Source: Prosthecobacter sp.
GTDB lineage: Bacteria; Verrucomicrobiota; Verrucomicrobiia; Verrucomicrobiales; Verrucomicrobiaceae
Length of the DNA stretch: 35,474 nt
Direction of reading: 5' to 3'
Assembly (NCBI GenBank): GCA_030827515.1
Contig: JAUREI010000019.1
Span: 1-35,474 of the forward strand
The notes below the pieces were generated by a model that was not told the DNA's origin, ran no database searches, and was given only the letters and a program-made list of their open reading frames with translations. Position 1 is the first letter of the stretch. Each line of letters begins with the position of its first letter. A program made the position numbers and the translations under genes. This document shows, piece after piece, positions 7,385 to 15,392 of this stretch.

Positions 7385-8692
7385 ATGAAACCCAACCGAC
7401 TGACCCATCTGCTCGCCCTCTGCGGTCTGCTGGCCACGATTCCACTCGCCGCCCAGGACACCCGCCCGCCTCCCGAACCAAAGCCACGCCCGGACGGGGC
7501 GCCTGAAGCCCGTCGCGATGCTCCGCCTCCGCGCGGGGAACCGGGGCCTGATCGCAGGGAAGGTCGCCCGCCGGAGCGCCCCGGATCGGACCAACCGCGT
7601 GGTGAAGGTCGCCCTGACGGGGCGCCTGAAGCCCGTCGTGATGCTCCGCCCCCGCGCGGGGAACCGGGGCCTGATCGCAGGGAAGGTCGCTCTGGACCGG
7701 ACCAACCGCGTGATGAAGGGCGCATGGACGGGCCGCCGCGGCGCGAGCCTGGAAGGCCCGGCGGGCCCGAACACGCCGAGCACGGTCATGCGGAACGCGG
7801 ACGAGAGGGGCATTCCAGAGGTCACGAGGGTCATGCCGGGGCGGAGATGCGCCGGGTGTCCTTTCTGGGCGTGTTGACGGCACCCGTCAGTGCCGAGATG
7901 CGCAGCCATCTTGGTCTGTCGGAAGGCTTTGGCCTGCGTGTCGTTGAGGTTCAGCGTGGCAGCCCGGCCCAGGTGGCGGGACTCAAGGAAAACGATGTGC
8001 TCATCCGGCTGGAAGACCAGCGACTGGCAAGCATGGAGCAGTTGCAGGCCTTGGTGCGTGAGCGCCGCAAGGGTGAGCGGGTGAATCTGCTGATTGTTTC
8101 CGGCGGCAAGGAGGCCATGATCAGCGTTGAACTGGGCGAGACGGCCCTGCCTTCGAGGCCCGGGCCAGGATCCCCGCCCCCCCATTTCGTCCCACCGGGC
8201 GGCCGTGAGTGGCCGCGTCTTCCGGAAACTCGCCTCGGAGAGATGCGCGAGCACCTGGAACAGTATCGCCGGTCGTTGCAGGAGTGGCAGGAGCGCATGC
8301 ACCTGTGGCGTCGAGAGCCGGGGCGTGGGGAAATGCCGCCGCCCCCGCCGGCGCCGGGCGGGGCGGATCGTGCCCCCGGTCGACCGTCCGGGGAACGAGC
8401 CACTCCGGAACCGCGCCGTGGCGAGAGTCATGGGGTGTCAACCGTGACTCGCAGTGATGACAGTGGGATCTACACCCTCAAGCGGGAAGGAGACCGTATC
8501 GTTTTCAGTGTCCAGCCGAAGGAGGGCGAGGCGCGCAGTTGGAATCTCAATCAGGAGCGGGACCGCATTCCCGAGCCCCTGCGCGAGAAACTGCGTCAGC
8601 TTGAAGAAATTCGCGGTGGCCGGGATGAAGGCCGTATCCGCCCACCGGCCGATGGTCGGATCCCTGAAAAGGGTCCACGAGACCGGAACTGA
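7385..8692 (+). CDS. Secreted PDZ-domain protein with Pro/Arg-rich tandem repeats
   Basis: 435 residues from ATG 7385. The track start 66 codons upstream lies in the anti-sigma gene. A signal peptide (MKPNRLTHLLALCGLLATIPLAAQ) is followed by a highly charged, disordered Pro/Arg/Glu/Gly-rich region (about residues 25-155) holding two 41-residue repeats containing PEARRDAPPPRGEPGPDRRE. A His-rich patch (EHAEHGHAERGREGHSRGHEGH) then leads into a PDZ domain at about 160-260 (FLGVLTAPVSAEMRSHLGL, GSPAQVAGLKENDVLIRLED). The C-terminal part is again Pro-rich with a short helical segment (EMREHLEQYRRSLQEWQERM). No protease catalytic domain is present, so this is a binding or scaffolding protein rather than a DegP-type enzyme. 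Its position after sigma and anti-sigma genes suggests it is part of, or a target of, that signalling unit. The His-rich patch may bind metal. Confidence 0.82.
   Translation: MKPNRLTHLLALCGLLATIPLAAQDTRPPPEPKPRPDGAPEARRDAPPPRGEPGPDRREGRPPERPGSDQPRGEGRPDGAPEARRDAPPPRGEPGPDRREGRSGPDQPRDEGRMDGPPRREPGRPGGPEHAEHGHAERGREGHSRGHEGHAGAEMRRVSFLGVLTAPVSAEMRSHLGLSEGFGLRVVEVQRGSPAQVAGLKENDVLIRLEDQRLASMEQLQALVRERRKGERVNLLIVSGGKEAMISVELGETALPSRPGPGSPPPHFVPPGGREWPRLPETRLGEMREHLEQYRRSLQEWQERMHLWRREPGRGEMPPPPPAPGGADRAPGRPSGERATPEPRRGESHGVSTVTRSDDSGIYTLKREGDRIVFSVQPKEGEARSWNLNQERDRIPEPLREKLRQLEEIRGGRDEGRIRPPADGRIPEKGPRDRN
7493..7720 (+). repeat. Tandem repeat, period 123 bp (41 codons), in frame within the PDZ protein gene
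   Basis: Copy 1 begins at 7493 and copy 2 at 7616, each opening GACGGGGCGCCTGAAGCCCG. About 75 bases are nearly identical, differing at only a few positions, all or mostly third-codon changes. The downstream halves then diverge: copy 1 has an extra PPERPGS-coding stretch, while copy 2 continues directly to the shared GGACCAACCGCGTG(G/A)TGAAGG. The near identity at DNA level suggests a recent in-frame duplication. Confidence 0.9.
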
Positions 8693-8711
8693 TTTTGCAT
8701 CCAACCCCCGC

Positions 8712-8766
8712 AACCAAGGCGCAGGGGCGCGTGTGTCGGGAGCCGCGCGTCCCTGCCTTCCTGGTT
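8712..8766. terminator. Long imperfect hairpin between convergent genes, possible bidirectional terminator
   Basis: AACCAAGGCGCAGGGGCGCG on the left pairs imperfectly with CGCGCGTCCCTGCCTTCCTGGTT on the right, a stem of about 20 bp with small bulges. It lies between the convergent PDZ gene (stop 8692) and the isomerase gene (stop 8829). No U tract follows on either strand, so it is not a canonical intrinsic terminator. Confidence 0.4.
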
Positions 8767-8828
8767 GAACGGTGAAAGTCAGGCCGCCAGGCCTTCCAGG
8801 TATGGAGCTGCGGACACTCCCGGTCGTT

Positions 8829-9806
8829 TCACCAGCCGTATTTCTTGATGACGGCTTTTTTGCGCAGGCCGGCCATCCACTGGTCGATGATCGCCTTCGA
8901 CTTTTCCGAGGAAATGGCCCGTTCGATTTCCTCGCGCACTTCGGAGAGTGGCTTGGCCGTTCCTGGTCGGATGTCATCGCAGCCGATGATGATGTAGGCG
9001 GCCTCGTCGTCGAGGACCGGGCTGATCTCACCAGCCTTCATGCCGAAGGCAACATTGGCGATGGAAGTCTTGAGTTGGTCACGGTTCATCCAGTCCCAGG
9101 TGCCGCCATCCTCGGCCTTGCTGTCCTGGGAATAGGTCTTTGCCATCGTCGTGAAGTCCGCTCCGTCCTTGATCCGGGTGCGAATTTCCTCGGCGAGCTT
9201 GCGCTGGCTCTCAAGAGTGGTGCCGGCCTCACCGCCAAACTTGGGCAGGGTGATCGTGCGAATCTTGACCGAGCCGCCGCTGCGCCAGGAGTCGAGGTTC
9301 TTCTTGTAGTAGTCTTCGACTTCCTTGGGCGTGGCAGGGGGTTGCTCGGAAGCCTGCTTGCCGCGCATGGCCTGAACGATCATCATCTTTTCGCGCATCT
9401 CGCGGAACTTTTTCAGGGTCATGCCCGTGCCGGTCAATTCGCGGATGAAGGCGTCGCGGTCGCCCTTGAAGCTTTCGCGGATGATGCCGTTGATGTCATC
9501 ATCCACCCACTGGGCCTTGATGCTGGCTCCGAGGCGCTTGAACTCGGCAAGCACGAGTTCGCGATCCACCAGGCTGTCGAGGGCGTTGGTGCGCAGTTTG
9601 GCGAGTTCCGTCTGGAGCTGGTCGGGCTGCTCCTGAAGCTGGAACCGCAGGATCTGCTCCTGGGCGGTGACGGCGTCGCGAACCTCCGATTTCATGATGG
9701 GGTTGCCATTGACCACGGCGGCAATGCCGTTGCTGTAACTTTGGGCACCGGCGGCAACGGCCAGGCCGAGCACGGGGACGAGGGAAAGGAGGAGACGGGG
9801 GTTCAT
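8829..9806 (-). CDS. Periplasmic peptidyl-prolyl cis-trans isomerase, SurA/parvulin-like
   Basis: 325 residues from the preferred start. A signal peptide (MNPRLLLSLVPVLGLAVAAGAQ) is followed by a SurA_N-type chaperone region starting with IAAVVNGNPIMKSEV, and by a predicted parvulin (rotamase) domain at about residues 170-275 (VKIRTITLPKF, ADFTTMAKTYSQDSKAEDGGTWDW, GEISPVLDDEAAYIIIGCDD). It ends in a short helical C-terminus (VREEIERAISSEKSK) that packs with the N-terminal part in SurA. Such proteins help outer-membrane proteins fold in the periplasm. Only one PPIase domain is seen where enterobacterial SurA has two. The track start at 9860 is replaced by ATG 9806 because it gives a clean signal peptide; 9821 is an alternative. 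It lies 119 bp downstream of the rRNA methyltransferase gene on the same strand. Confidence 0.88.
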   Translation of the reverse strand: MNPRLLLSLVPVLGLAVAAGAQSYSNGIAAVVNGNPIMKSEVRDAVTAQEQILRFQLQEQPDQLQTELAKLRTNALDSLVDRELVLAEFKRLGASIKAQWVDDDINGIIRESFKGDRDAFIRELTGTGMTLKKFREMREKMMIVQAMRGKQASEQPPATPKEVEDYYKKNLDSWRSGGSVKIRTITLPKFGGEAGTTLESQRKLAEEIRTRIKDGADFTTMAKTYSQDSKAEDGGTWDWMNRDQLKTSIANVAFGMKAGEISPVLDDEAAYIIIGCDDIRPGTAKPLSEVREEIERAISSEKSKAIIDQWMAGLRKKAVIKKYGW

Positions 9807-9925
9807 GTCCAAGGCACGCATACCCAGCAATGCCCGGCCAGGCAAGGCCAAACCCGGCATTCAAGAATGGGTAAAGCATGGAGCCGCAGCGGCTTTTATT
9901 CCAAGCCCGGCCATTTTTCTAAGTT

Positions 9926-10921
9926 TCAATCCACCCGGCCGAAGGCGCTGACTTCGTTCTTGTTCGCGCACAGGCGGGTGAGACGAAAATCGGAACAGAA
10001 CCCGGGTGCCTGCCCCTTGAGTTGATCGAGCAGGCCATACTCGTCGCTGCCCTTGAACTTCACGGTGACCAGAAAGCGGCGCATGAGGCCGGCCCTGAGC
10101 CAGTCGAGCAGCAGGTCAATGCTCCGTTGGGGAGCGGCAATGATGTCACAGAGCAACCAGTCCACCGGCGTCTCCGGGCGGAATTTGAAGGCATCTCCCT
10201 GATGGAAGCGCAGCCGGGGGTTTCGCATGAGGTCCGATCGCAGTGGGCTGCGGTCGACGGCGGTGACTCGTGCGCCTCGTTGCAGGGCGACGTAGCTCCA
10301 GCTGCCGGGCGAAGCGCCAAGATCAACGCAGGATTGGCCGCCCTGCAGGCGTTCGCCCAGGCGCAACTCGGCCTCGACGACCTTTGCGAAGGCCCGGCTG
10401 GGCGCCTGCTTGTCGACGGCCGGCAAGATCTCACCGGCAGGAAAAGCGGAGAGGAGCGCGCGACGGGCGTGCGGACCCGGTGCAGCACAGACCGACAGCA
10501 GACCGGTGTCGGGGGCCGTGAGAGCGACCTGGACCAGCGAGGTCGCCGGCGTGAAGGGGGCCGTGCCGTCCTCGAGGGAGCGCAGCAGAGCGCGGCGGCG
10601 CTTCTTGAGACGCTCAGCGAGGGCGTTGCGAACCAATTCACATCGGTGCGCGCCGGCACGGCCCTCGCCGTAAGCCGGCCACAGGTGCAGACGCCAGGGT
10701 TGGTGATCGGGCAGCAGGCCGACAATGGCGCTCAGAATGGCATCGGCCCAGCCATTGATGGAGGCGGCATGAACCGATTGCGACTCCGGCAGGGCCTGGC
10801 GGGCAAACGCGGCGAATTCCGGCAGGGGATCGCAGGTCAACCAAGGGGAGGTGCCGGCAGGAACACCCAACTCCCGGGCCAGGGGTTCGATCAGCTCCGG
10901 GTCGGCCAGCAGGGTGTGCAT
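9926..10921 (-). CDS. rlmM: RlmM-like 23S rRNA 2'-O-methyltransferase (FtsJ-type domain)
   Basis: 331 residues. The C-terminal half is a Rossmann methyltransferase with SAM motif I CVDLGASPGSWSYVALQRGA (about residues 198-217), motif VTAVDRSPL and the acidic DWLLCDIIAAP. Candidates for the KDKE catalytic tetrad of FtsJ-type 2'-O-methyltransferases are Lys180 in SRAFAKVVEAE, the Asp of CDI, the first Lys of VKFKG and the Glu of CANKNEVSAF. The N-terminal half is divergent, as in RlmM, which methylates C2498 of 23S rRNA. Identification as RlmM rather than another FtsJ relative rests on domain order and length. The upstream neighbour on the same strand (41-bp gap) is an APH-like kinase. Confidence 0.75.
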   Translation of the reverse strand: MHTLLADPELIEPLARELGVPAGTSPWLTCDPLPEFAAFARQALPESQSVHAASINGWADAILSAIVGLLPDHQPWRLHLWPAYGEGRAGAHRCELVRNALAERLKKRRRALLRSLEDGTAPFTPATSLVQVALTAPDTGLLSVCAAPGPHARRALLSAFPAGEILPAVDKQAPSRAFAKVVEAELRLGERLQGGQSCVDLGASPGSWSYVALQRGARVTAVDRSPLRSDLMRNPRLRFHQGDAFKFRPETPVDWLLCDIIAAPQRSIDLLLDWLRAGLMRRFLVTVKFKGSDEYGLLDQLKGQAPGFCSDFRLTRLCANKNEVSAFGRVD

Positions 10922-10962
10922 GGGAGCGTTCGCAGGGGCGGGAGTCCGGCAGGAGAGCTGCC

Positions 10963-11946
10963 TCAGGTGAAGAGCAGGCGCAGCGGTGCCAGTTCGGGCA
11001 GTTCCGTGCAGACCGCAGCCAGATTGCGAACGCCGGCCGGGATGTGCTGTTCAAAGTGCAACTTGCCCTGGTTGCGGCTTAGGTTGGCATAGGCACCCAG
11101 AGCCTGCATCAGGCGTTGGGCTGCACATTGCATGACAACCTGACGCAGTTCCGGCAGGTCCAGCCCGCGCAGGCGAGCATAGAAACCCAGCAGATCCTCG
11201 CGCTCGCTCCAAAGCATATTCACATAGGGATCAAAGAGAAGGGACGCGACATCGTATTCGGCAAGGCCCGGTCGCAGGCCCTGGTAGTCGACCAGCCAGG
11301 CAGTGCCGTCCCTCAGCAGAATGTTCTGGCTCTGGAAATCCCGGTGAACCAGGCAGCGCGGTCTTTCGGCGAGGCTGCGGCGCAGGCTGGCAAGTGCCGC
11401 ATGGGCGGCTGCATGTTCATTGGCATTGGTTTCGCGACCGAGGTGACCGCGCACGAAATGTTCGAGAAAGTAGTTCTGCTCCCAGGCATACAAACCCTCG
11501 TCAAACTCCGGTTCCATGGCCGCAACTTCCTCCAGGTTGAGGCTGCCGGCGGACACGCCATGGATTTTGGCAGCTTCCGCCAAAGCGGCTTCATAGAGCG
11601 GCCGGCGCGCGGACCAGGAGGCGTCCCGGTGGGCGTGCAGGTCATCCTGCCCGAGATCCTCCAGCCAGACAAACAGTCGTTGATCATCGACCCCGAGGAT
11701 CGCGGGAACGCGCACACCGAGGGAGGCCAGCCGGCGCGTGGCAGGGACGAATTTCGGGTTGTCGCGCCGCGCCAGAGTGTAGATCATCAGGATCATCGGC
11801 GGCTGGGCAATGTCTGACCAGCGGAAGCGGTAGTAGTGACGATCCGAGCCGCCTTTCAGAATGGGCTCCACCTCGCAGGCGCAGGCCTGCAGCGCCGGAA
11901 AACGCTGGCGCGTCAGGATGAGCAGGGCCTCGTGTTCGGGTGGCAT
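10963..11946 (-). CDS. Aminoglycoside phosphotransferase-family kinase, AmgK (sugar-1-kinase)-like
   Basis: 327 residues from ATG 11946 (MPPEHEALLILTRQRFPAL). The track start 51 codons upstream adds sequence without family character. It has the APH kinase fold: an N-terminal lobe with GGSDRHYYRFRW, then the catalytic loop LVHRDFQSQNILL (HxDxxxxN) and the metal-binding Asp in WLVDYQGLRPG. The phrase HRDFQSQN followed by VDYQG is typical of the AmgK group, which phosphorylates N-acetylmuramate or N-acetylglucosamine at the anomeric position for peptidoglycan recycling. True aminoglycoside resistance is unlikely. The partner nucleotidyltransferase MurU is not in the window, so the substrate is uncertain. 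It diverges from the PQQ-type propeller gene across 134 bp. Confidence 0.75.
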   Translation of the reverse strand: MPPEHEALLILTRQRFPALQACACEVEPILKGGSDRHYYRFRWSDIAQPPMILMIYTLARRDNPKFVPATRRLASLGVRVPAILGVDDQRLFVWLEDLGQDDLHAHRDASWSARRPLYEAALAEAAKIHGVSAGSLNLEEVAAMEPEFDEGLYAWEQNYFLEHFVRGHLGRETNANEHAAAHAALASLRRSLAERPRCLVHRDFQSQNILLRDGTAWLVDYQGLRPGLAEYDVASLLFDPYVNMLWSEREDLLGFYARLRGLDLPELRQVVMQCAAQRLMQALGAYANLSRNQGKLHFEQHIPAGVRNLAAVCTELPELAPLRLLFT

Positions 11947-12080
11947 GCAAGGCCGATGTAATACCGTCCCGTGGTCACCGCAACCGCGAGCTGTGCCCAC
12001 TCGGGGGTGGGAAAAAATGCGGATGTCTGCCAGAAAGTCCCCGCTGGCGCCGCTTGTTACAACTGCACCCACCTCACCAC

Positions 12081-13331
12081 ATGCGCCTGCCCATCCCATT
12101 CTTGCTTCTTGCCCTTGCCACCAGCGCCAGCGCCGAGTGGCCCGAATTTCGAGGTCCGGATCGCCAGGGGCACAGTGAAACGGCGGATTTACCCGTTGAA
12201 TGGAGTCCGTCGGTTCGCCGGGGCATTCGCTGGAAGGCGCCGGTGGCCGGCGTTGGCTGGTCTTCGCCGGTCGTCGCCAATGGTCGAGTTTATCTGACGA
12301 CCGCCGTGCCGGAAGGAGGCGAAGACAAGCCCGGGGTGGCGCGCAGCCTGCGCGTTCTGTGTCTGCAGGCGGCCGATGGCCGGCCCGTCTGGGATCACGA
12401 GGTTTTTGTCCAACCGGCCGACGCCCCCGCGGTGCACAAGAAAAACAGCCACGCGAGTCCGACCCCGGTTCTCGAGGAGGGCCGGCTGTATGTGCATTTT
12501 GGCCACCAGGGCAGCGCCTGCCTGGAGGCGGTTGACGGCAGCGTGTTGTGGAGCACTCGTGAATTCAGTTATGCACCGGTGCATGGCAACGGGGGCAGCC
12601 CCGTGATCGAGGGCGACCTCTTCATTTTCAATGCCGACGCCGCGCAAGACCCGGCCGTGATCGCCCTCGACAAGGCCACCGGCAAGCAGCGCTGGCGGTT
12701 TTCCCGGAGCAGCGGCGCAAAAAACAAGTTTTCCTTCAGCACGCCGCTGGTGATTGACGTGAACGGGGTGCGTCAGCTCATCACGGCCGGCAGCGGCGTG
12801 GTCAACGCCCTCGATCCCGCCACGGGAGGCGAACTCTGGCAGGTTCAGTATGGCGATGGCTATTCGGTTGTGCCACGCCCGGTGCATGCCCACGGCATGA
12901 TTTATCTGAGCACCGGCTACAACAAGCCGGTGGCGCTGGCCATCCGTGTAAATGGCTCTGGAGACGTCACAAACACCCATGTAGCCTGGCGCATCGAGAA
13001 GTTTGTTCCACACAATCCCAGCATGATCGTCGTTGGCAACGAACTCTATTTTGTCGCAGACAACGGTGTGCTGACCTGTGCCGATGCCAAGACCGGCCAG
13101 GTGCATTACCAGGAGCGTTGCACCGGTCCGATCAGCGCCTCCATCCTGCATGCGGGCGGTCGGCTTTACCTGCAGGATGAAAAGGGCCTTGGGGTCGTCG
13201 TTCAGGCGGGCAAGACCTTTCGAGTCCTGCAAAAAAATGACTTGGGCGAGCGTTCGCTGGCCTCCTACGCCGTGGTCGATCAGGACCTGCTCATTCGCAC
13301 CGAGAACCATCTCTGGCGCATCGGGCGCTGA
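12081..13331 (+). CDS. Secreted PQQ-binding-like beta-propeller protein
   Basis: 416 residues with a signal peptide (MRLPIPFLLLALATSASA) followed at once by EWPEFRGPDRQGHS, the standard opening of planctomycete/verrucomicrobial PQQ-like propeller proteins. Repeated blades carry the pattern of a hydrophobic strand, ALD/CLQAADG and a Trp (VLCLQAADGRPVWDHEV, CLEAVDGSVLWSTREF, VIALDKATGKQRWRFSR, VNALDPATGGELWQVQY, VLTCADAKTGQVHYQER). This is the BamB/quinoprotein-like fold. No catalytic residues for a PQQ dehydrogenase are evident, and many relatives are structural or binding proteins. ATG 12081 is chosen over the track start at 11940 because it gives a complete signal peptide. It converges on the DHDPS-family gene. 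Confidence 0.88.
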   Translation: MRLPIPFLLLALATSASAEWPEFRGPDRQGHSETADLPVEWSPSVRRGIRWKAPVAGVGWSSPVVANGRVYLTTAVPEGGEDKPGVARSLRVLCLQAADGRPVWDHEVFVQPADAPAVHKKNSHASPTPVLEEGRLYVHFGHQGSACLEAVDGSVLWSTREFSYAPVHGNGGSPVIEGDLFIFNADAAQDPAVIALDKATGKQRWRFSRSSGAKNKFSFSTPLVIDVNGVRQLITAGSGVVNALDPATGGELWQVQYGDGYSVVPRPVHAHGMIYLSTGYNKPVALAIRVNGSGDVTNTHVAWRIEKFVPHNPSMIVVGNELYFVADNGVLTCADAKTGQVHYQERCTGPISASILHAGGRLYLQDEKGLGVVVQAGKTFRVLQKNDLGERSLASYAVVDQDLLIRTENHLWRIGR

Positions 13332-13358
13332 GGCTGGGTTTTCCCGCCAGAGTCCGGT

Positions 13359-14273
13359 TCAGAGGTTTTTGGAAAGCAGTTCCTTTGCCGCCGACTCGAT
13401 GGCTGGCAGCAGGCTCTCGGGCAGACGGGTCAGCAGAGGCAGGGTCGGGCCGGTTTCGGCGACTCCGGCAAGGGCGACCGCATGGTGGAGGACCAGAATG
13501 GGGCTGTGGGCGTTGCGGAGGTCCTCAAGGGGACGGAAGATCTCGCGCAGGGTCTCGGCCTTGGCAAAGTCGCCGGCCTGAATGGCATGCAGCAGGTCGG
13601 TGCTCGGCTGAGGGGCCACACAGACACAGCCGGCGGTGAAGCCGGCAAGGCGGAAATCACGCAGGTGGATGATGGCGGGTTGCTCGCCGATGCCGGACAC
13701 GATGAGATCGGGGTTAACCAGGGTGACCAGCTTGGCGAGGTAGGGATCCTGGGCGGGGTCTTCCTTGACGACAGCATACTTGATCCAGGAGATCAGGCCG
13801 TCGTTGACGAGGGAGGCGGCAAGTTCCGGGGTAATATAGGCTTCGTCCTTGATGTAAAGCACCGCCTGGAGGCCGGATTTGTCCACCCAGTGGCGGATGG
13901 CGGTGGCAACGCCCTCCGGCTTGGCCGGGAATAGGGTAGGCAGAAGCATGGCGGTCGGGAAACCCTGGTCGCGCAGCATGGTGGCCTGATCCATGGCCGT
14001 GCCATACATTGGCCCAACGCTCGGAACCATCCACAGGTCTTCGGGAGCCAGTTCGCGCAGCATTGTCAGCAGGGCGGGGTATTCCGACGGAGCCATGTGG
14101 TAAAGGTTGGCGTTACCGCCATACAGGAGGGTGCGGACGCCGCCGGCATGCAGGTGACGAATGAGACGCCCATTCTCCTCGCGGTTCAGGCTGAGATCCG
14201 CGCCGCGGCAGAGCGGCGGGACGGCGATGACGGAACTGCGGAGGTCAGCGGAGGTGACGGGCGTGGTCTTCAT
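13359..14273 (-). CDS. Dihydrodipicolinate synthase family protein (class I aldolase-like)
   Basis: 304 residues, the usual DapA-family length. The TIM-barrel layout is recognisable: GGVRTLLYGGNANLYHM in place of the GTTGE loop, a YIKDE tyrosine strand at about residue 140, and the probable Schiff-base lysine Lys165 in SWIKYAVVKEDP. The altered GTTGE loop and the WIKYAVVK context argue against true DapA. Such relatives handle pyruvate or keto-acid aldol chemistry such as sugar-acid or sialic-acid breakdown. It lies 52 bp downstream of the NIPSNAP gene on the same strand, so the two may be co-transcribed. Substrate cannot be assigned. Confidence 0.85.
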   Translation of the reverse strand: MKTTPVTSADLRSSVIAVPPLCRGADLSLNREENGRLIRHLHAGGVRTLLYGGNANLYHMAPSEYPALLTMLRELAPEDLWMVPSVGPMYGTAMDQATMLRDQGFPTAMLLPTLFPAKPEGVATAIRHWVDKSGLQAVLYIKDEAYITPELAASLVNDGLISWIKYAVVKEDPAQDPYLAKLVTLVNPDLIVSGIGEQPAIIHLRDFRLAGFTAGCVCVAPQPSTDLLHAIQAGDFAKAETLREIFRPLEDLRNAHSPILVLHHAVALAGVAETGPTLPLLTRLPESLLPAIESAAKELLSKNL

Positions 14274-14325
14274 GCGGGCGGCCAGTCAACCGCCGCGCCG
14301 CGCGCGGTCAACCGAAATCGCCGAT

Positions 14326-15096
14326 TCAGCGCAACGGCGAAAAGTCCGTGGCTCGCAGGTAGACGCTTTTGACACCCTCGGGTTGCGGGACGGTCAGGGA
14401 GCCGCCGTTGGCCGATTCCGAAGCGCTTTTGGCGGCAATCCAGGCCGGGTCGGCGCGGAAGGCAGCGAAGGATTCCAGACCGGCTTCCCTGCTGTTGTGA
14501 CCGAGCAGGTAGATCAGTTTCCCTCCGGCCCCCTTGTCGGCATCAAGCGGTGTCCAATAACCGATGTGGCGCATGCCATGCACGCTGAAAAGTGCCATGG
14601 TGTGGTCACGGAAGCGCGCGTGCAGGGCGTCGAGCTTGCCGGGAACGGTCGTGTAGGTGCGCAACTCGAAGACGCCACCGGGCGTGCCGGTCCGCACCGG
14701 CGGTGAATAGTCCGTCGCATCAAGAAAAACGGACTCCGGCTGCTGGGCGAGCAATTTGCCCCCCTCTTCGCTGGCCTTTCGCGCCGCTTGCCACTCCGGA
14801 TCCTTGCCGAAGGCGGCGAACGATGCCTTGGCCGCCTCCCGGCTCCGGTGGGCGAGCAGGTAAATCAGCGTGGTGTCGGCCCCATCTTCCTGGGCCAGAG
14901 GCACCCAGTAACCCACGTTTTCCATGCCGTGCTTTTCGAACAATCGGCAGGTGTGATCCCGAAAGCGCGCCAGAAGGGCCTCAAGTTTGCCTGGATTGGC
15001 CACGTACGTTCGAAGTTCATAAACCCGCTCGTCCGCAGCGAGAGGTGCGGACAGGCTGAATAGGGTGATGGAGGCGAGAAGCAGGGCGCGGATCAT
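14326..15096 (-). CDS. Secreted double-NIPSNAP-domain protein
   Basis: 256 residues from ATG 15096. A signal peptide (MIRALLLASITLFSLSAPLAA) is followed by two NIPSNAP domains (a dimeric alpha-beta-barrel fold). Domain 1 spans about residues 23-125 (VYELRTYVANPGKLEALLARF, HGMENVGYWVP) and domain 2 about 140-245 (VFELRTYTTVPGKLDALHARF, HGMRHIGYWTP). The near-parallel motifs show an internal duplication. The family is frequent in Verrucomicrobiota and Planctomycetota, often exported and of unknown activity. The track start at 15210 adds 38 codons of unlikely coding sequence. It precedes the DHDPS-family gene in the same direction. Confidence 0.9.
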   Translation of the reverse strand: MIRALLLASITLFSLSAPLAADERVYELRTYVANPGKLEALLARFRDHTCRLFEKHGMENVGYWVPLAQEDGADTTLIYLLAHRSREAAKASFAAFGKDPEWQAARKASEEGGKLLAQQPESVFLDATDYSPPVRTGTPGGVFELRTYTTVPGKLDALHARFRDHTMALFSVHGMRHIGYWTPLDADKGAGGKLIYLLGHNSREAGLESFAAFRADPAWIAAKSASESANGGSLTVPQPEGVKSVYLRATDFSPLR

Positions 15097-15392
15097 GATG
15101 GGATAGACGGGGGAGTCACGAGGTTTGTTGCACGAGACGACGCACTTCTGCGAGTCGGGCAGGTTTGATCTGGTGAGTGCGTCTGAGTCACAGCGCTCAT
15201 CACGATCCACGTGAGACGATGGGATCCATTGAAGCCATCAGGGCAGAAAGCCATGATGAAGAAAATCTAAATTTTTTATAATTATAGAAATTGTGGCTAT
15301 TTCGATTCTGCTCGGGCTCGGTGACTTTTTTTTCTTGCCAAATTTAGCACTTCTTCATTTGATCCCTAACAGATTATAATACCAAAAATAAA
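15097..15392. other. Divergent intergenic region with an AT-rich half
   Basis: This 296-base gap separates the divergent NIPSNAP and secreted-protein genes. The half next to the NIPSNAP gene has normal GC content. From about 15265 it becomes strongly AT-rich, with a perfect 10-base palindrome TATAATTATA (15277-15286) and an 8-T run near 15330. No ORF, tRNA or convincing hairpin is seen. It probably carries promoters for both flanking genes. Confidence 0.6.
15375..15380 (+). promoter_or_regulatory. Candidate -10 element (TATAAT) very close to the start codon
   Basis: A consensus TATAAT ends 12 bases before the ATG at 15393. No good -35 hexamer lies 17 bases upstream (TCTTCA is the best), and no Shine-Dalgarno sequence is visible in ACCAAAAATAAA before the ATG. 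If used, transcription would begin at or within a few bases of the start codon, giving a leaderless or nearly leaderless mRNA. Chance occurrence in AT-rich DNA is a real alternative. Confidence 0.3.

Noticed and set aside
7493-7720. Tandem repeats as a CRISPR array
   Set aside because: Only two long units, in frame within a coding sequence, with no spacer structure and no cas genes.
8772-10025. Long + strand ORF (417 residues) opposite the isomerase gene
   Set aside because: Shadow of the SurA-like gene. It reads through the rlmM end and has no signal, motif or plausible composition.
10022-11092. + strand ORF (356 residues) opposite the RlmM-like gene
   Set aside because: The minus strand carries a clear methyltransferase with SAM motif. 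The + strand product is low-complexity Gln/Gly-rich shadow sequence.
12189-13310. Minus-strand ORF (373 residues) antisense to the PQQ-type propeller
   Set aside because: The + strand product has a signal peptide and repeated propeller motifs; the antisense product has none.
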